This document shows positions 51,979 through 60,705 of a DNA stretch of 64,000 nucleotides, one piece after another. The stretch is from Pseudomonas paralactis (GTDB lineage Bacteria > Pseudomonadota > Gammaproteobacteria > Pseudomonadales > Pseudomonadaceae), in contig NZ_JYLN01000009.1 in NCBI RefSeq assembly GCF_001439735.1, positions 124,001 through 188,000 on the forward strand. Direction: 5' to 3'. The notes under the pieces were generated by a model. The model saw only the letters and a program-made list of their open reading frames with translations. It searched no databases and was not told where the DNA came from. Each line of letters begins with the position of its first letter. Position 1 is the first letter of the stretch. A program made the translations under genes and the position numbers.

Positions 51979-52536
51979 ATGTCTACCTCACCCGTCACCT
52001 TGATGGTTGCGCGCCGCGTCGCCAAAGGTCGCTACGAAGAATTGATGGCTTGGCTGCGCGAAGGCGAGCAATTGGCCACTGACTTCCCGGGTTACCTGGG
52101 TTCCGGCGTACTCGCCCCGCCACCCCACGATGATGAGTTCCAGATCATCTTCCGCTTCGCCGATGAAAAAACCCTGCACGCCTGGGAGTTTTCCGCCTCG
52201 CGCAGCGCCTGGCTCGGTCGCGGCAGCGAGCTGTTTGCCGACCCTTCCGAGCATCGTGTCAGCGGTATCGACGGCTGGTTCGGCGCCGCAGGGGCCCGCC
52301 CGCCGCGCTGGAAACAGGCGGTCGCGATTTGGCTGGCGTTCTTCCCGGTGTCACTGTTGTTCAACTTCGGCCTGGGCCCGCTGCTTGGCGAGCTGGACCT
52401 GTTCAGCCGTGTACTGGTCAGCACCGCCGCCCTGACGCCGCTGATGGTTTACCTCTTTATTCCGCTCTCGACACACGTGCTGGCGAACTGGCTGCACCCC
52501 TCGCCACCGCGCAAGGTCACCGAAGCCGCCGCATGA
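51979..52536 (+). CDS. Membrane protein with ABM-type domain
   Basis: A 185-residue protein. The N-terminus (residues 4-95, PVTLMVARRVAKGRYEELMA, FPGYLGSGVLAPP) is an antibiotic-biosynthesis-monooxygenase (ABM) ferredoxin-like domain; the C-terminus has two to three membrane helices (IWLAFFPVSLLFNFGLGPLL, ALTPLMVYLFIPL). The ATG at 51979 follows TCTGGAG. First gene of the operon divergent from LitR. Confidence 0.82.
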   Translation: MSTSPVTLMVARRVAKGRYEELMAWLREGEQLATDFPGYLGSGVLAPPPHDDEFQIIFRFADEKTLHAWEFSASRSAWLGRGSELFADPSEHRVSGIDGWFGAAGARPPRWKQAVAIWLAFFPVSLLFNFGLGPLLGELDLFSRVLVSTAALTPLMVYLFIPLSTHVLANWLHPSPPRKVTEAAA

Positions 52537-52591
52537 GCATAGAGGCCGGGTCGCTGGTATAGTTTGTGTCTGCCAGCGACTTGAGCCTCCC

Positions 52592-53302
52592 ATGATTGCA
52601 ACCCACGCACCGATCCTGATCACCGGTGCCGGCCAGCGCGTCGGCCTGCATTGTGCCGAACGCCTGTTGGCTGAAGGTTATTCGGTCATTTTCAGCTATC
52701 GCAGCGAACGCCCGGGGGTGCAGGCGCTACGTGAACGAGGGGCCATCGGCGTATTTGCCGACTTTTCCAGCGAAGCCGGGATTCTTGCCTTCATCGCGCA
52801 GTTGCAAACCCATACCCAGAGCCTGCGTGCGATCATTCACAATGCGTCGGCCTGGGTCGCGGAAACACCGGGCGACGAAAGCCACGCGTTTATCGATATG
52901 TTCAGCGTGCACATGCTTGCGCCGTACCTGATCAACCTGCATTGTTCACCCTTGCTGCAACGCTCCACACCTGCCGATATCGTGCATATCAGCGATGACG
53001 TAGTGCGCAAGGGCAGCCGTCAGCACATCGCCTATTGCGCCACCAAGGCCGGCCTCGACAGCCTCACGCTATCGTTTGCCGCGCAGTTCGCGCCGCTGAT
53101 CAAAGTCAACGGTATCGCGCCGGCCATGGTGATGTTCAATGATGGCGACGACGCGGCCTATCGCGCCAGGGTCCTGGCCAAGTCGGCCCTGGGCATTGAG
53201 CCCGGGCCTGAAGTGATCTACCAGAGCGTGCGTTACCTGCTGGACAATCCCTATGTCACCGGTACCACCCTGACCGTCAACGGTGGGCGGCATATCAAGT
53301 AA
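52592..53302 (+). CDS. folM: Dihydromonapterin reductase
   Basis: A 236-residue SDR enzyme: cofactor loop ITGAGQRVGLH, NASAW, HISDDVVRKGSRQHIAYCATKAG (Tyr and Lys) and the C-terminus VTGTTLTVNGGRHIK. This layout is FolM, which reduces dihydromonapterin (made by FolE and FolX) or dihydrofolate. Same operon as folE, 20 bp upstream of it. Confidence 0.9.
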   Translation: MIATHAPILITGAGQRVGLHCAERLLAEGYSVIFSYRSERPGVQALRERGAIGVFADFSSEAGILAFIAQLQTHTQSLRAIIHNASAWVAETPGDESHAFIDMFSVHMLAPYLINLHCSPLLQRSTPADIVHISDDVVRKGSRQHIAYCATKAGLDSLTLSFAAQFAPLIKVNGIAPAMVMFNDGDDAAYRARVLAKSALGIEPGPEVIYQSVRYLLDNPYVTGTTLTVNGGRHIK

Positions 53303-53322
53303 GCCGTTTTCGAGGATGTTGT

Positions 53323-53883
53323 ATGACCTTTTCCCTGCCCCACCACTATCGCGAAATCCTCAAGGGCCTGGGCGAAGACCCGGAGCGCGAGGGCCTGCTC
53401 GATACACCCAAGCGCGCCGCCAAGGCCATGCAGTACCTGTGTCATGGCTACGAGCAAAACCTGGAAGAAATCGTCAACGGCGCGCTCTTCGCGTCGGACA
53501 ATGACGAGATGGTGATCCTCAAGGACATCGAGTTGTACTCGTTGTGCGAGCATCACCTGCTGCCCTTTATCGGCAAGGCACATGTGGCCTATATTCCGAC
53601 CGGCAAGGTGCTGGGTCTGTCGAAACTGGCACGCATCGTCGACATGTTCGCCCGGCGCCTGCAGATTCAGGAAAACCTCACGCGGCAAATCGCCGACGCC
53701 ATCCAGGACGTGACTCAGGCCGCCGGCGTGGCGGTGGTGATCGAAGCCAAGCATATGTGCATGATGATGCGCGGCGTGGAGAAACAGAACTCAACCATGA
53801 ACACCTCAGTGATGCTCGGTGCCTTCCGCGAATCGAACACCACGCGCATGGAGTTCCTGCAATTGATTGGACGGAGCAAGTAG
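53323..53883 (+). CDS. folE: GTP cyclohydrolase I
   Basis: A 186-residue enzyme that turns GTP into 7,8-dihydroneopterin triphosphate. Zinc and active-site residues: YSLCEHHLLPFIGKAHVAYI, KLARIVDMFARR and the Cys in KHMCMMMRGVEK. It is complete. It lies between folM and folX, the three forming the monapterin route. Confidence 0.96.
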   Translation: MTFSLPHHYREILKGLGEDPEREGLLDTPKRAAKAMQYLCHGYEQNLEEIVNGALFASDNDEMVILKDIELYSLCEHHLLPFIGKAHVAYIPTGKVLGLSKLARIVDMFARRLQIQENLTRQIADAIQDVTQAAGVAVVIEAKHMCMMMRGVEKQNSTMNTSVMLGAFRESNTTRMEFLQLIGRSK

Positions 53884-53885
53884 CA

Positions 53886-54257
53886 ATGCCACAACTTCAA
53901 CCAGGCATGGCGCGCATCCGGGTCAAAGACCTGCGCCTGCGCACTTTTATTGGCATCAACGAGGACGAAATCCTCAACAAGCAGGATGTGCTGATCAACC
54001 TGACCATCCTGTATGCCGCCCAGGACGCTGTGCGCGACAACGATATCGACCACGCCTTGAATTACCGCACCATCACCAAGGCGATCATCGCCCATGTGGA
54101 AGGCAATCGCTTCGCCCTGCTGGAGCGCCTGACCCAGGAATTGCTGGACCTGGTGATGAGCAACGAATCGGTGCTGTACGCCGAAGTCGAAGTGGATAAA
54201 CCCCACGCGCTGCGCTTTGCCGAGTCGGTTTCGATCACTCTGGCCGCCAGCCGCTGA
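53886..54257 (+). CDS. folX: Dihydroneopterin triphosphate 2'-epimerase
   Basis: A 123-residue member of the DHNA/FolX fold: RIRVKDLRLRTFIGINEDE, DALNY-type HALNYRTITK, and LLERLTQELLDLVMS. FolX makes dihydromonapterin triphosphate from the FolE product. It starts 3 bp after the folE stop. FolX rather than FolB is preferred because of its length and because folM sits in the same operon. Confidence 0.9.
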   Translation: MPQLQPGMARIRVKDLRLRTFIGINEDEILNKQDVLINLTILYAAQDAVRDNDIDHALNYRTITKAIIAHVEGNRFALLERLTQELLDLVMSNESVLYAEVEVDKPHALRFAESVSITLAASR

Positions 54258-54272
54258 TAGCAAGTGAGCCCT

Positions 54273-54569
54273 ATGAACGACCAACAACGCCTCGAACTCG
54301 AAGCCGCCGCCTTTCGCCGATTGGTGGCCCACCTGGACAGCCGCAAGGATGTGCAGAATATCGACCTGATGAACCTCGCCGGCTTCTGCCGCAACTGCCT
54401 GTCCAAGTGGTACAAGGCCGAAGCCGACGAGCGCCAGATTGAGCTCAGCCTCGATGACGCCCGTGAAGTGGTGTACGGAATGCCGTACGCCGAGTGGAAA
54501 GCCCAATACCAGCAAGAAGCCAACGCCGACCAACAGGCCGCGTTTGCCCAAGGAAAGCCCCATGACTGA
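54273..54569 (+). CDS. DUF1244 family protein
   Basis: A 98-residue protein beginning MNDQQRLELEAAAFRRLVAH, with the family strip NLAGFCRNCLSKWYKAEAD (a CxxC pair) and VYGMPYAEWKAQYQ. Role unknown. It starts 16 bp after folX and overlaps the next gene by 8 bp, so it belongs to the pterin operon. Confidence 0.87.
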   Translation: MNDQQRLELEAAAFRRLVAHLDSRKDVQNIDLMNLAGFCRNCLSKWYKAEADERQIELSLDDAREVVYGMPYAEWKAQYQQEANADQQAAFAQGKPHD

Positions 54570-54900
54570 TTTGAACACCCTGCGCGCCAGCCTCAACAGT
54601 GGCGATCACCTCTTTGCCGATACCCTGGCGTTCGTCGCAGCCGGTTACGACTACCAGCCACAAGCGTTCACCAATGGTGATGTGGAAAACGCCGCCGGAC
54701 AAAACGAAGGTTCGTGCAAGACTCTGGGTTTGGCACTGCTGGAAGGTTTGAATGATCAGGAAGCGTTGCTGGCGTTTGGTGAGCATTACCGCTCGGTGGT
54801 GGCGACGCCTGAGGGCAGTGACCATGGCAATATTCGGGCGTTGATTGCCCATGGGCTGGCCGGCGTGAAGTTTGCTGAACAGCCTCTGACTCCCCGCTGA
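54562..54900 (+). CDS. HopJ-type effector-family protein
   Basis: A 112-residue protein with the HopJ (PF08888) strips ADTLAFVAAGYDYQPQAFTNG, ENAAGQNEGSCKTLGLALL and LLAFGEHYRSVVATPEGSDH. Despite the name, homologs are common in bacteria without type III secretion and no secretion genes lie here. It overlaps the DUF1244 gene (ATG within its end), closing the operon. A housekeeping role is more likely than effector function. Confidence 0.88.
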   Translation: MTDLNTLRASLNSGDHLFADTLAFVAAGYDYQPQAFTNGDVENAAGQNEGSCKTLGLALLEGLNDQEALLAFGEHYRSVVATPEGSDHGNIRALIAHGLAGVKFAEQPLTPR

Positions 54901-54921
54901 TTTAATAATCAACCCCGCTCA

Positions 54922-54997
54922 ATGTGGGAGCCGGGCTTGCCCGCGATGGCGGTGGTGACGATCAAACCGCTCTCGCAGGCAAGCCAGCTCCCACATT
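54922..54997. repeat. REP doublet
   Basis: TGTGGGAGCCGGGCTTGCCC and a diverged inverse GCAGGCAAGCCAGCTCCCACA, between the HopJ-type gene and trxB. Confidence 0.9.
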
Positions 54998-55028
54998 TGT
55001 TTTGCGGTGTCGGCTAGATCGCGGACAT

Positions 55029-55057
55029 AAAAAAACCGGCCTCGCAGCCGGTTTTTT
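55029..55057 (-). terminator. Terminator of trxB (bidirectional)
   Basis: AAAAAACCGGC / GCCGGTTTTTT, 14 bp past the trxB stop; symmetric, so it also serves the upstream plus-strand operon. Confidence 0.85.
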
Positions 55058-55070
55058 CAATTCAACGGGT

Positions 55071-56033
55071 TTAGAACGAAGCGTCCTTCAAACCATCGAG
55101 GTAACGCTCGGCATCCAGGGCCGCCATGCAACCGGCGCCGGCCGAGGTAATGGCCTGGCGGTAGACATGGTCAGCTACGTCACCGGCAGCGAAGATACCT
55201 TCGATGTTGGTCGCGGTCGCATTGCCTTCACGGCCGCCCTGCACTACCAGGTAACCGTCTTTGGCCTCCAGCACGCCTTCGAACAGCGAAGTGTTCGGGG
55301 TGTGGCCGATGGCGATGAATACGCCGTCAACTTTGAGCTCGTCGAAGCTGCCGTCGTTGTTTTTCAGGCGAGCACCGGTCACGCCCATGTTGTCGCCCAG
55401 GACTTCATCCAGGGTGGCATTGAGCTTGAGGATGATCTTGCCTTCGGCAACACGGGCGTGCAGCTTGTCGATCAGGATTTTCTCGGCGCGGAAAGTTTCG
55501 CGGCGATGAACCAGGGTCACGGTGCTGGCGATGTTGGCCAGGTACAGCGCCTCTTCGACGGCGGTGTTGCCACCGCCGACCACGGCAACCGGCTTGTTGC
55601 GATAGAAAAAACCGTCGCAGGTGGCGCAGGCGGAAACACCCTTGCCCATGAACGCTTCTTCGGACGGCAGGCCCAGGTAACGCGCGCTGGCGCCGGTGGC
55701 GATGATCAGCGCGTCGCAGGTGTACACACCGCTGTCACCGGTCAGGCTGTAAGGCTTCTTCGAGAAGTCGACCTTGTTGATATGGTCGAAGACGATCTCG
55801 GTTTCAAAGCGCTCGGCGTGCTCTTTCATACGCTCCATCAGCACCGGGCCGGTCAGGCCGTGGACATCGCCCGGCCAGTTGTCGACTTCAGTGGTGGTGG
55901 TCAACTGGCCACCCGCCTGCATACCGGTGATCAGCAGCGGCTTGAGATTGGCTCGGGCAGCGTAGACGGCAGCGCTGTAACCGGCAGGGCCGGAACCGAG
56001 AATAATCACTCGGGAATGACGGGTATCAGACAT
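55071..56033 (-). CDS. trxB: Thioredoxin reductase
   Basis: Reduces thioredoxin with NADPH. The 320-residue protein has FAD loop ILGSGPAGYSAAVYAARANL, the redox-active CATC (SACATCDGFFY), NADP loop VGGGNTAVEEALYL and the C-terminal FAASD-like FAAGDVADHVYRQAITSAGAG. It is a single gene with its own terminator. Confidence 0.97.
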   Translation of the reverse strand: MSDTRHSRVIILGSGPAGYSAAVYAARANLKPLLITGMQAGGQLTTTTEVDNWPGDVHGLTGPVLMERMKEHAERFETEIVFDHINKVDFSKKPYSLTGDSGVYTCDALIIATGASARYLGLPSEEAFMGKGVSACATCDGFFYRNKPVAVVGGGNTAVEEALYLANIASTVTLVHRRETFRAEKILIDKLHARVAEGKIILKLNATLDEVLGDNMGVTGARLKNNDGSFDELKVDGVFIAIGHTPNTSLFEGVLEAKDGYLVVQGGREGNATATNIEGIFAAGDVADHVYRQAITSAGAGCMAALDAERYLDGLKDASF

Positions 56034-56327
56034 GACTCACTCCTATCGACCGCCCGGACCACAGAGCGGCTGGAATAAAAAAGGACGGCGAAGCACTTGG
56101 GGAAGGCTTTAACTCGCCAGGTCCTGAAAAATAATGGGTGCAGCGTATCGAGGGGGGCAAGATTAAGGAAATACGCATTAACAATCCAGCTCATAGCGAC
56201 GCTCTATGCGCCTGGTCAGGTTAATCGATGCCTTTGTAACCCCGGATGTCGCCTGGAGGCCCATGCTTTCACATCGCGTGCAAAGCCGGTAAGGTCGGCG
56301 CGTTCGTCACCTTGCTCGGAGTTCTCC

Positions 56328-57092
56328 ATGCCTGCCCCTGCTCTTTCCGGCCCGCAATACCTGCGTGAAGGCCTCAAACTGGTGTTGAGCCCCGGCCTGC
56401 GCCTGTTTGTACTGCTGCCGCTGGTCATCAACCTGGCGCTGTTCGTCGGGTTGATCTATTTCGCCGGCCATCAGTTCAGCCTGTGGGTCGATAGCTTGAT
56501 ACCGACCCTACCCAGCTGGCTAGGCTTTTTGAATTACCTGCTGTGGCCGCTGTTTGTCGTGCTGGTGGCGCTGATGGTGTTTTTCACATTTACCATGCTC
56601 GCCAATATTATCGCCGCGCCATTCAACGGTTTTCTCGCGGAGAAAGTCGAGGTGGTGGTACGTGGCACCGATGACTTCCCGCCGTTCAGTTGGAGCGAGC
56701 TGATCGCCATGGTGCCCCGCACCCTGGCCCGGGAGATGCGCAAGCTGGGTTACTTCCTGCCACGGGCCATTGGCCTGTTTATCCTGTCGTTCATTCCCGT
56801 GGTGAACCTGATCGCCGCGCCGCTGTGGTTGCTGTTTGGGGTGTGGATGATGGCAATCCAGTACATCGACTACCCGGCCGACAACCACAAACTGGGCTGG
56901 AACGAGATGCTCGCCTGGCTGCGCCAGAAGCGCTGGCAGAGCATGAGCTTCGGCGGCATTGTTTACCTGGTGCTGCTGGTGCCGGTGGTCAACCTGCTGA
57001 TGATGCCGGCGGCGGTCGCCGGGGCGACGTTGTTCTGGGTGCGTGAGCAAGGTGCCGAGGCGATGGCGCAGCAAGCCGTGACCCGGTCATAA
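56328..57092 (+). CDS. cysZ: Sulfate transporter CysZ
   Basis: A 254-residue EI24/CysZ-family membrane protein; the ATG at 56328 follows CGGAG. Hydrophobic helices are at about 27-47, 66-95, 146-175 and 205-240. Strips AAPFNGFLAEKVE and PRAIGLFILSFIPVVNLIAA are typical. Takes up sulfate for cysteine synthesis, upstream of APS formation; no link to the island APS kinase is implied by position. Confidence 0.9.
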   Translation: MPAPALSGPQYLREGLKLVLSPGLRLFVLLPLVINLALFVGLIYFAGHQFSLWVDSLIPTLPSWLGFLNYLLWPLFVVLVALMVFFTFTMLANIIAAPFNGFLAEKVEVVVRGTDDFPPFSWSELIAMVPRTLAREMRKLGYFLPRAIGLFILSFIPVVNLIAAPLWLLFGVWMMAIQYIDYPADNHKLGWNEMLAWLRQKRWQSMSFGGIVYLVLLVPVVNLLMMPAAVAGATLFWVREQGAEAMAQQAVTRS

Positions 57093-57146
57093 ATCCATCA
57101 TCACACTGACACAATGGCGACATGGCCCACGCCGACACTGTGGGTC

Positions 57147-58349
57147 ATGACGACAGCCTCGCTTCACATCACCCTCATTACCGAAACCTTCCCGCCGGAA
57201 ATCAACGGGGTGGCCAATACCCTTGGCCGCCTCTGCGAAGGTTTGCGCTCGCGTGGCCATCAGGTCGAACTGGTGCGCCCACGCCAGAGTGCCGACCAAA
57301 GCCGCACCAGCGACGATGAACTGCTGCTGTGCCGCGGCTGGCCACTGCCTGGCTATCCAGGCCTGCAATGGGGTCAGTCGTCGATGCACAAGTTGCTGCG
57401 CCGTTGGACGCGCCAGCGCCCGGATGTGCTCTATATCGCAACCGAAGGGCCGTTAGGGCTGTCTGCATTACGTGCAGCTCGGCGCCTGGGCATCAGCGTG
57501 GTCAGCGGTTTTCACACCAACTTTCAGCAGTACTCCAACCAATACGGCTTGAGCCTGTTAAGTCGCATGGTCACCCATTACCTGCGCTGGTTTCATAACC
57601 GTTCAACCTTGACACTGGTACCCAGCGCCAGTCAGCGCCTGGAACTGGAGCGCCGACATTTCGAACGCCTGGGCATGTTGTCGCGGGGTGTGGACAGCCA
57701 ACTGTTCCATCCTGCCAAACGCGATAACGCCTTGCGTGAGAATTGGGGTTTGGAGAGCAGCGATGTCGCCGTGCTGCATGTCGGACGCCTGGCCCAAGAG
57801 AAGAATCTGGGGCTGCTCAAACGTTGCTTTGATGCATTGCAGGATACCTACCCACTACGGAGGATGAAGCTGATTGTCGTCGGTGATGGCCCCCAGCGTG
57901 CGTCGCTGGAACGCGACCTGCCCGATGCGGTGTTCTGCGGCACTCAACGCGGCGAAGAGCTGGCAAGGCATTACGCCTCAGGGGATTTGTTCCTGTTCCC
58001 CAGCCTGACCGAAACCTTCGGCAATGTGGTGCTCGAAGCGATGGCGTCTGGCCTGGGAGTGGTGGCTTACGACCAGGCCGCCGCCAGCCAGCATCTACGT
58101 CATGGCTATAGCGGCGCGCTGGCAATGCCTGGGGATGAAGACGCATTTTGCGATGCGGCCATCTGGCTGCTGGAGGAGCGTGAAACGCTACGCAGAGCGC
58201 GCTTGAATGCCCGACAACATGCCAGCCGTCAGGGCTGGCCGGCGATTATCGAGCAATTCGAGCGCCAGCTGCGTGGGGTATGCGAGGACGGTCAACCGGT
58301 GCCTGCCCTCTCACCGCTCACACCAGAGTCATCAACGCCTCACGACTGA
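57147..58349 (+). CDS. GT4-family glycosyltransferase
   Basis: A 400-residue retaining transferase starting MTTASLHITLITETFPPEIN. The N-terminal Rossmann part has GFHTNFQQYSNQYGL; the C-terminal nucleotide-sugar part has HVGRLAQEKNL, VGDGPQR and the E-x7-E strip SLTETFGNVVLEAMASGLG. It resembles MgtA-type mannosyl or glucuronosyl transferases acting on lipids. Its last 32 bp overlap the convergent reductase gene. Confidence 0.9.
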   Translation: MTTASLHITLITETFPPEINGVANTLGRLCEGLRSRGHQVELVRPRQSADQSRTSDDELLLCRGWPLPGYPGLQWGQSSMHKLLRRWTRQRPDVLYIATEGPLGLSALRAARRLGISVVSGFHTNFQQYSNQYGLSLLSRMVTHYLRWFHNRSTLTLVPSASQRLELERRHFERLGMLSRGVDSQLFHPAKRDNALRENWGLESSDVAVLHVGRLAQEKNLGLLKRCFDALQDTYPLRRMKLIVVGDGPQRASLERDLPDAVFCGTQRGEELARHYASGDLFLFPSLTETFGNVVLEAMASGLGVVAYDQAAASQHLRHGYSGALAMPGDEDAFCDAAIWLLEERETLRRARLNARQHASRQGWPAIIEQFERQLRGVCEDGQPVPALSPLTPESSTPHD

Positions 58350-59421
58350 AGGGCAAGATGTCGCCCTCTCGCCCTTCGCGCACCTTCACGGCCCAATCCG
58401 GGTCCACCAGCAACGCACGCCCTACGGCCACCAGGTCGAACTCATCGTTGTTCAGGCGCTCCAGCAGCTTTTCCAGGCTGGCAGGTTGCGCGACCTTGTC
58501 GGTGTTGACCATAAATTGCAGGAACTCTCCATCCAGGCCAACACTGCCCACGGTGATGGTCGGCTTACCCGTAAGCTGACGCGTCCAGCCCGCCAGGTTG
58601 AGGTCGGAGCCTTCAAACTCCGGCTCCCAGAAACGGCGCGTGGAGCAGTGGAAAATATCCACGCCGGCGTCAGCCAATGGCTTGAGGAACTCACCCAGCG
58701 CCTCGGGGGTTTGCACCAGGCGGGCGGTGTAGTCTTGCTGCTTCCACTGCGAGAAACGCAGGATAATCGGAAAGTCCGGGCCGACCGCGGCACGGGTGGC
58801 CTCGATCAGTTCAATGGCAAAGCGCGAACGCTTGGCCAGACTACCGCCGTATTCGTCGGTGCGTTGGTTGCTGCCTTCCCAGAAGAACTGATCCACCAGA
58901 TAGCCGTGGGCGCCATGGATTTCCACACCGTCCATGCCGATCGCCTGGGCGTCCCTGGCGGCTTGGGCGAATGCGTTGATCACGTCCTTGATGTCCTGTT
59001 GCGTCATACCGTGGACAACCACGTTGCCGTCCTTGAGCTTTTCCATCGGGCCATAAGCAGGCACGCTGGCGTCAGGCTCGGTGCCGATACGGCGCACACT
59101 ACCCACATGCCACAACTGCGGAACAATCTTGCCGCCTTCGGCATGTACCGCGTCGACCACTTTCTTCCAGCCGGCCAGTGCGGCTTCACCGTAGAAGTGC
59201 GGGACGTTGGGGTAGCCGTTGGACGCCGGGTGATCGACCACAGTGCCTTCCGTGATGATCAGGCCCACACCGGCAGCCGCACGACGACGGTAGTACTCGA
59301 TGACTTTGGAATTGGGTACGCCACCCGGAGAGAACGAACGGGTCATGGGCGCCATGACCACACGGGTCGTCAGTTGCAGTGCACCGAGCTGGAAGGGTTT
59401 GAACAAGGCTTGGACAGGCAT
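58318..59421 (-). CDS. Old-yellow-enzyme type NADH:flavin oxidoreductase
   Basis: A 367-residue FMN protein with a TIM barrel: VVMAPMTRSFSPGGVPN, PQLWHVGSV, VEIHGAHGYLVDQFFWEGSN (the His pair near substrate) and the FMN phosphate site VAVGRALLVDPDWAV. Reduces activated C=C bonds, often in xenobiotic or nitroester breakdown. Its stop codon lies inside the end of the glycosyltransferase gene on the other strand. Confidence 0.93.
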   Translation of the reverse strand: MPVQALFKPFQLGALQLTTRVVMAPMTRSFSPGGVPNSKVIEYYRRRAAAGVGLIITEGTVVDHPASNGYPNVPHFYGEAALAGWKKVVDAVHAEGGKIVPQLWHVGSVRRIGTEPDASVPAYGPMEKLKDGNVVVHGMTQQDIKDVINAFAQAARDAQAIGMDGVEIHGAHGYLVDQFFWEGSNQRTDEYGGSLAKRSRFAIELIEATRAAVGPDFPIILRFSQWKQQDYTARLVQTPEALGEFLKPLADAGVDIFHCSTRRFWEPEFEGSDLNLAGWTRQLTGKPTITVGSVGLDGEFLQFMVNTDKVAQPASLEKLLERLNNDEFDLVAVGRALLVDPDWAVKVREGREGDILPFSREALMTLV

Positions 59422-59530
59422 GGGGCACTCCGCCGGGAAGGGATTTATGACACAGATAATATGGGGAGTGTGCAGCGCTTAGTAGCACTATTGATCTGGG
59501 TGATTAAAGGGGTAAAAGTCGCCGAATACC

Positions 59531-59630
59531 TGTAGGAGCGAGCTTGCTCGCGAAAAATCCGGGAACACGCGTTAAGTCAGGATATACGCGTTATCGTTGG
59601 CGATCTTCGCGAGCAAGCTCGCGCCTACAG
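59531..59630. repeat. REP doublet, other sequence class
   Basis: TGTAGGAGCGAGCTTGCTCG and its inverse ending GCGCCTACAG, about 55 bp apart. This is a different REP class from the TGTGGGAG copies elsewhere in the window. Confidence 0.9.
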
Positions 59631-59640
59631 GGGGTGTGTT

Positions 59641-60123
59641 TCAGCTCAGGGCTTTTTCGATGGACTGGATGATAGTCGGGTCGTCCGGGGACGTACGCGG
59701 CGAGAAGCGCGCGAGTACCCGGCCATCTTTACCCAACAGGAATTTCTCGAAGTTCCAGGTGATATCCCCTGGAAACTCGGCGCCCTCACCCGCCAACAAG
59801 CGGTACAGCTGGTGACGATCAGGGCCGTTGACCTCAAGCTTGCTGCCCAGGGGAAAGCTCACCCCGTAATTCAGGCTGCAGAACTCGCGGATCTCTTGCT
59901 CGGTCCCCGGTTCCTGGCCTGCAAACTGGTTGCACGGCAAGCCAAGCACCGTGAATCCCTGGTCCTTGTATTGCTGGTAGAGGTTTTCCAACGCCGCGTA
60001 TTGCGGGGTCAAACCACATTTGGACGCCACATTGACCACCAGCACAACCTGGCCCTTGAAGGGCGCCAGCGGTAGCTCTTGTCCGTCCAGGGCTTTGAGT
60101 TTCAGATCGTGGAAAGCACTCAT
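59641..60123 (-). CDS. Glutathione peroxidase family protein
   Basis: A 160-residue thiol peroxidase starting MSAFHDLKLKALDGQ. The catalytic Cys36 is in NVASKCGLTPQY, with LPCNQFAGQEPG (Gln) and WNFEKFLLGKDG (Trp, Asn). It uses Cys, not selenocysteine, so it probably takes electrons from thioredoxin and reduces hydroperoxides in the cytosol. The longer frame (60210) lacks a ribosome site. Confidence 0.93.
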   Translation of the reverse strand: MSAFHDLKLKALDGQELPLAPFKGQVVLVVNVASKCGLTPQYAALENLYQQYKDQGFTVLGLPCNQFAGQEPGTEQEIREFCSLNYGVSFPLGSKLEVNGPDRHQLYRLLAGEGAEFPGDITWNFEKFLLGKDGRVLARFSPRTSPDDPTIIQSIEKALS

Positions 60124-60224
60124 GACGAACTCCAGATATCCCATATTCTTTGCATTGCAGCTCTCGGAGCTTACAACCGGCGAGGCTGCAATCATAGACG
60201 CCGATGACAAAACCCGCCCGCAGG

Positions 60225-60689
60225 TTACTGAGCGGTCGGCCAGGGCAAAATCGGAATAGCCGTCACCGCATTCTGCGGGCTGCCTTCGATCAGGCGGTCG
60301 CTGTAGACCAGATACACCAGGGTATTGCGTTTCTTGTCGAGGAAACGCACCACCTGCATGGTCTTGAACACCAGAGAGGTACGTTCCTTGAAGACTTCGT
60401 CCCCGTCCTTGAGTTCGCCCTTGAAGTGGATCGGGCCCACCTGGCGGCAGGCAATCGAGGCTTCAGCGCGATCTTCGGCCAGGCCCAGGCCGCCTTTGAC
60501 GCCGCCGGTCTTGGCACGGGACAGGTAGCACGTCACGCCATCGACCTTGGGGTCATCGAATGCCTCGACCACGATGCGGTCATTGGGGCCGACAAACTTG
60601 AACACCGTCGACACCTGGCCGACTTCCTCGGCCGAGGCCAGCAGTGGCATGGCCAGCAACAGGCCAAGCAATCCCTTCATTACGCGCAT
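60225..60689 (-). CDS. creA: CreA family protein
   Basis: A 154-residue exported protein; signal peptide MRVMKGLLGLLLAMPLLASA. The strips EVGQVSTVFKFVGPNDRIVV, VDGVTCYLSRAKTGGVKGGL and CRQVGPIHF match CreA. The role is unknown. It starts 16 bp past the proB stop on the same strand, so it may be in the obgE-proB transcript. Confidence 0.9.
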   Translation of the reverse strand: MRVMKGLLGLLLAMPLLASAEEVGQVSTVFKFVGPNDRIVVEAFDDPKVDGVTCYLSRAKTGGVKGGLGLAEDRAEASIACRQVGPIHFKGELKDGDEVFKERTSLVFKTMQVVRFLDKKRNTLVYLVYSDRLIEGSPQNAVTAIPILPWPTAQ

Positions 60690-60705
60690 CGGGTATTCCC
60701 TTCGT

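Noticed and set aside
54562..54900. Type III effector reading of the HopJ-family gene
   Set aside because: No secretion system, chaperone or hrp-box-like context; family is widespread in non-pathogens, and the gene is inside a pterin operon.
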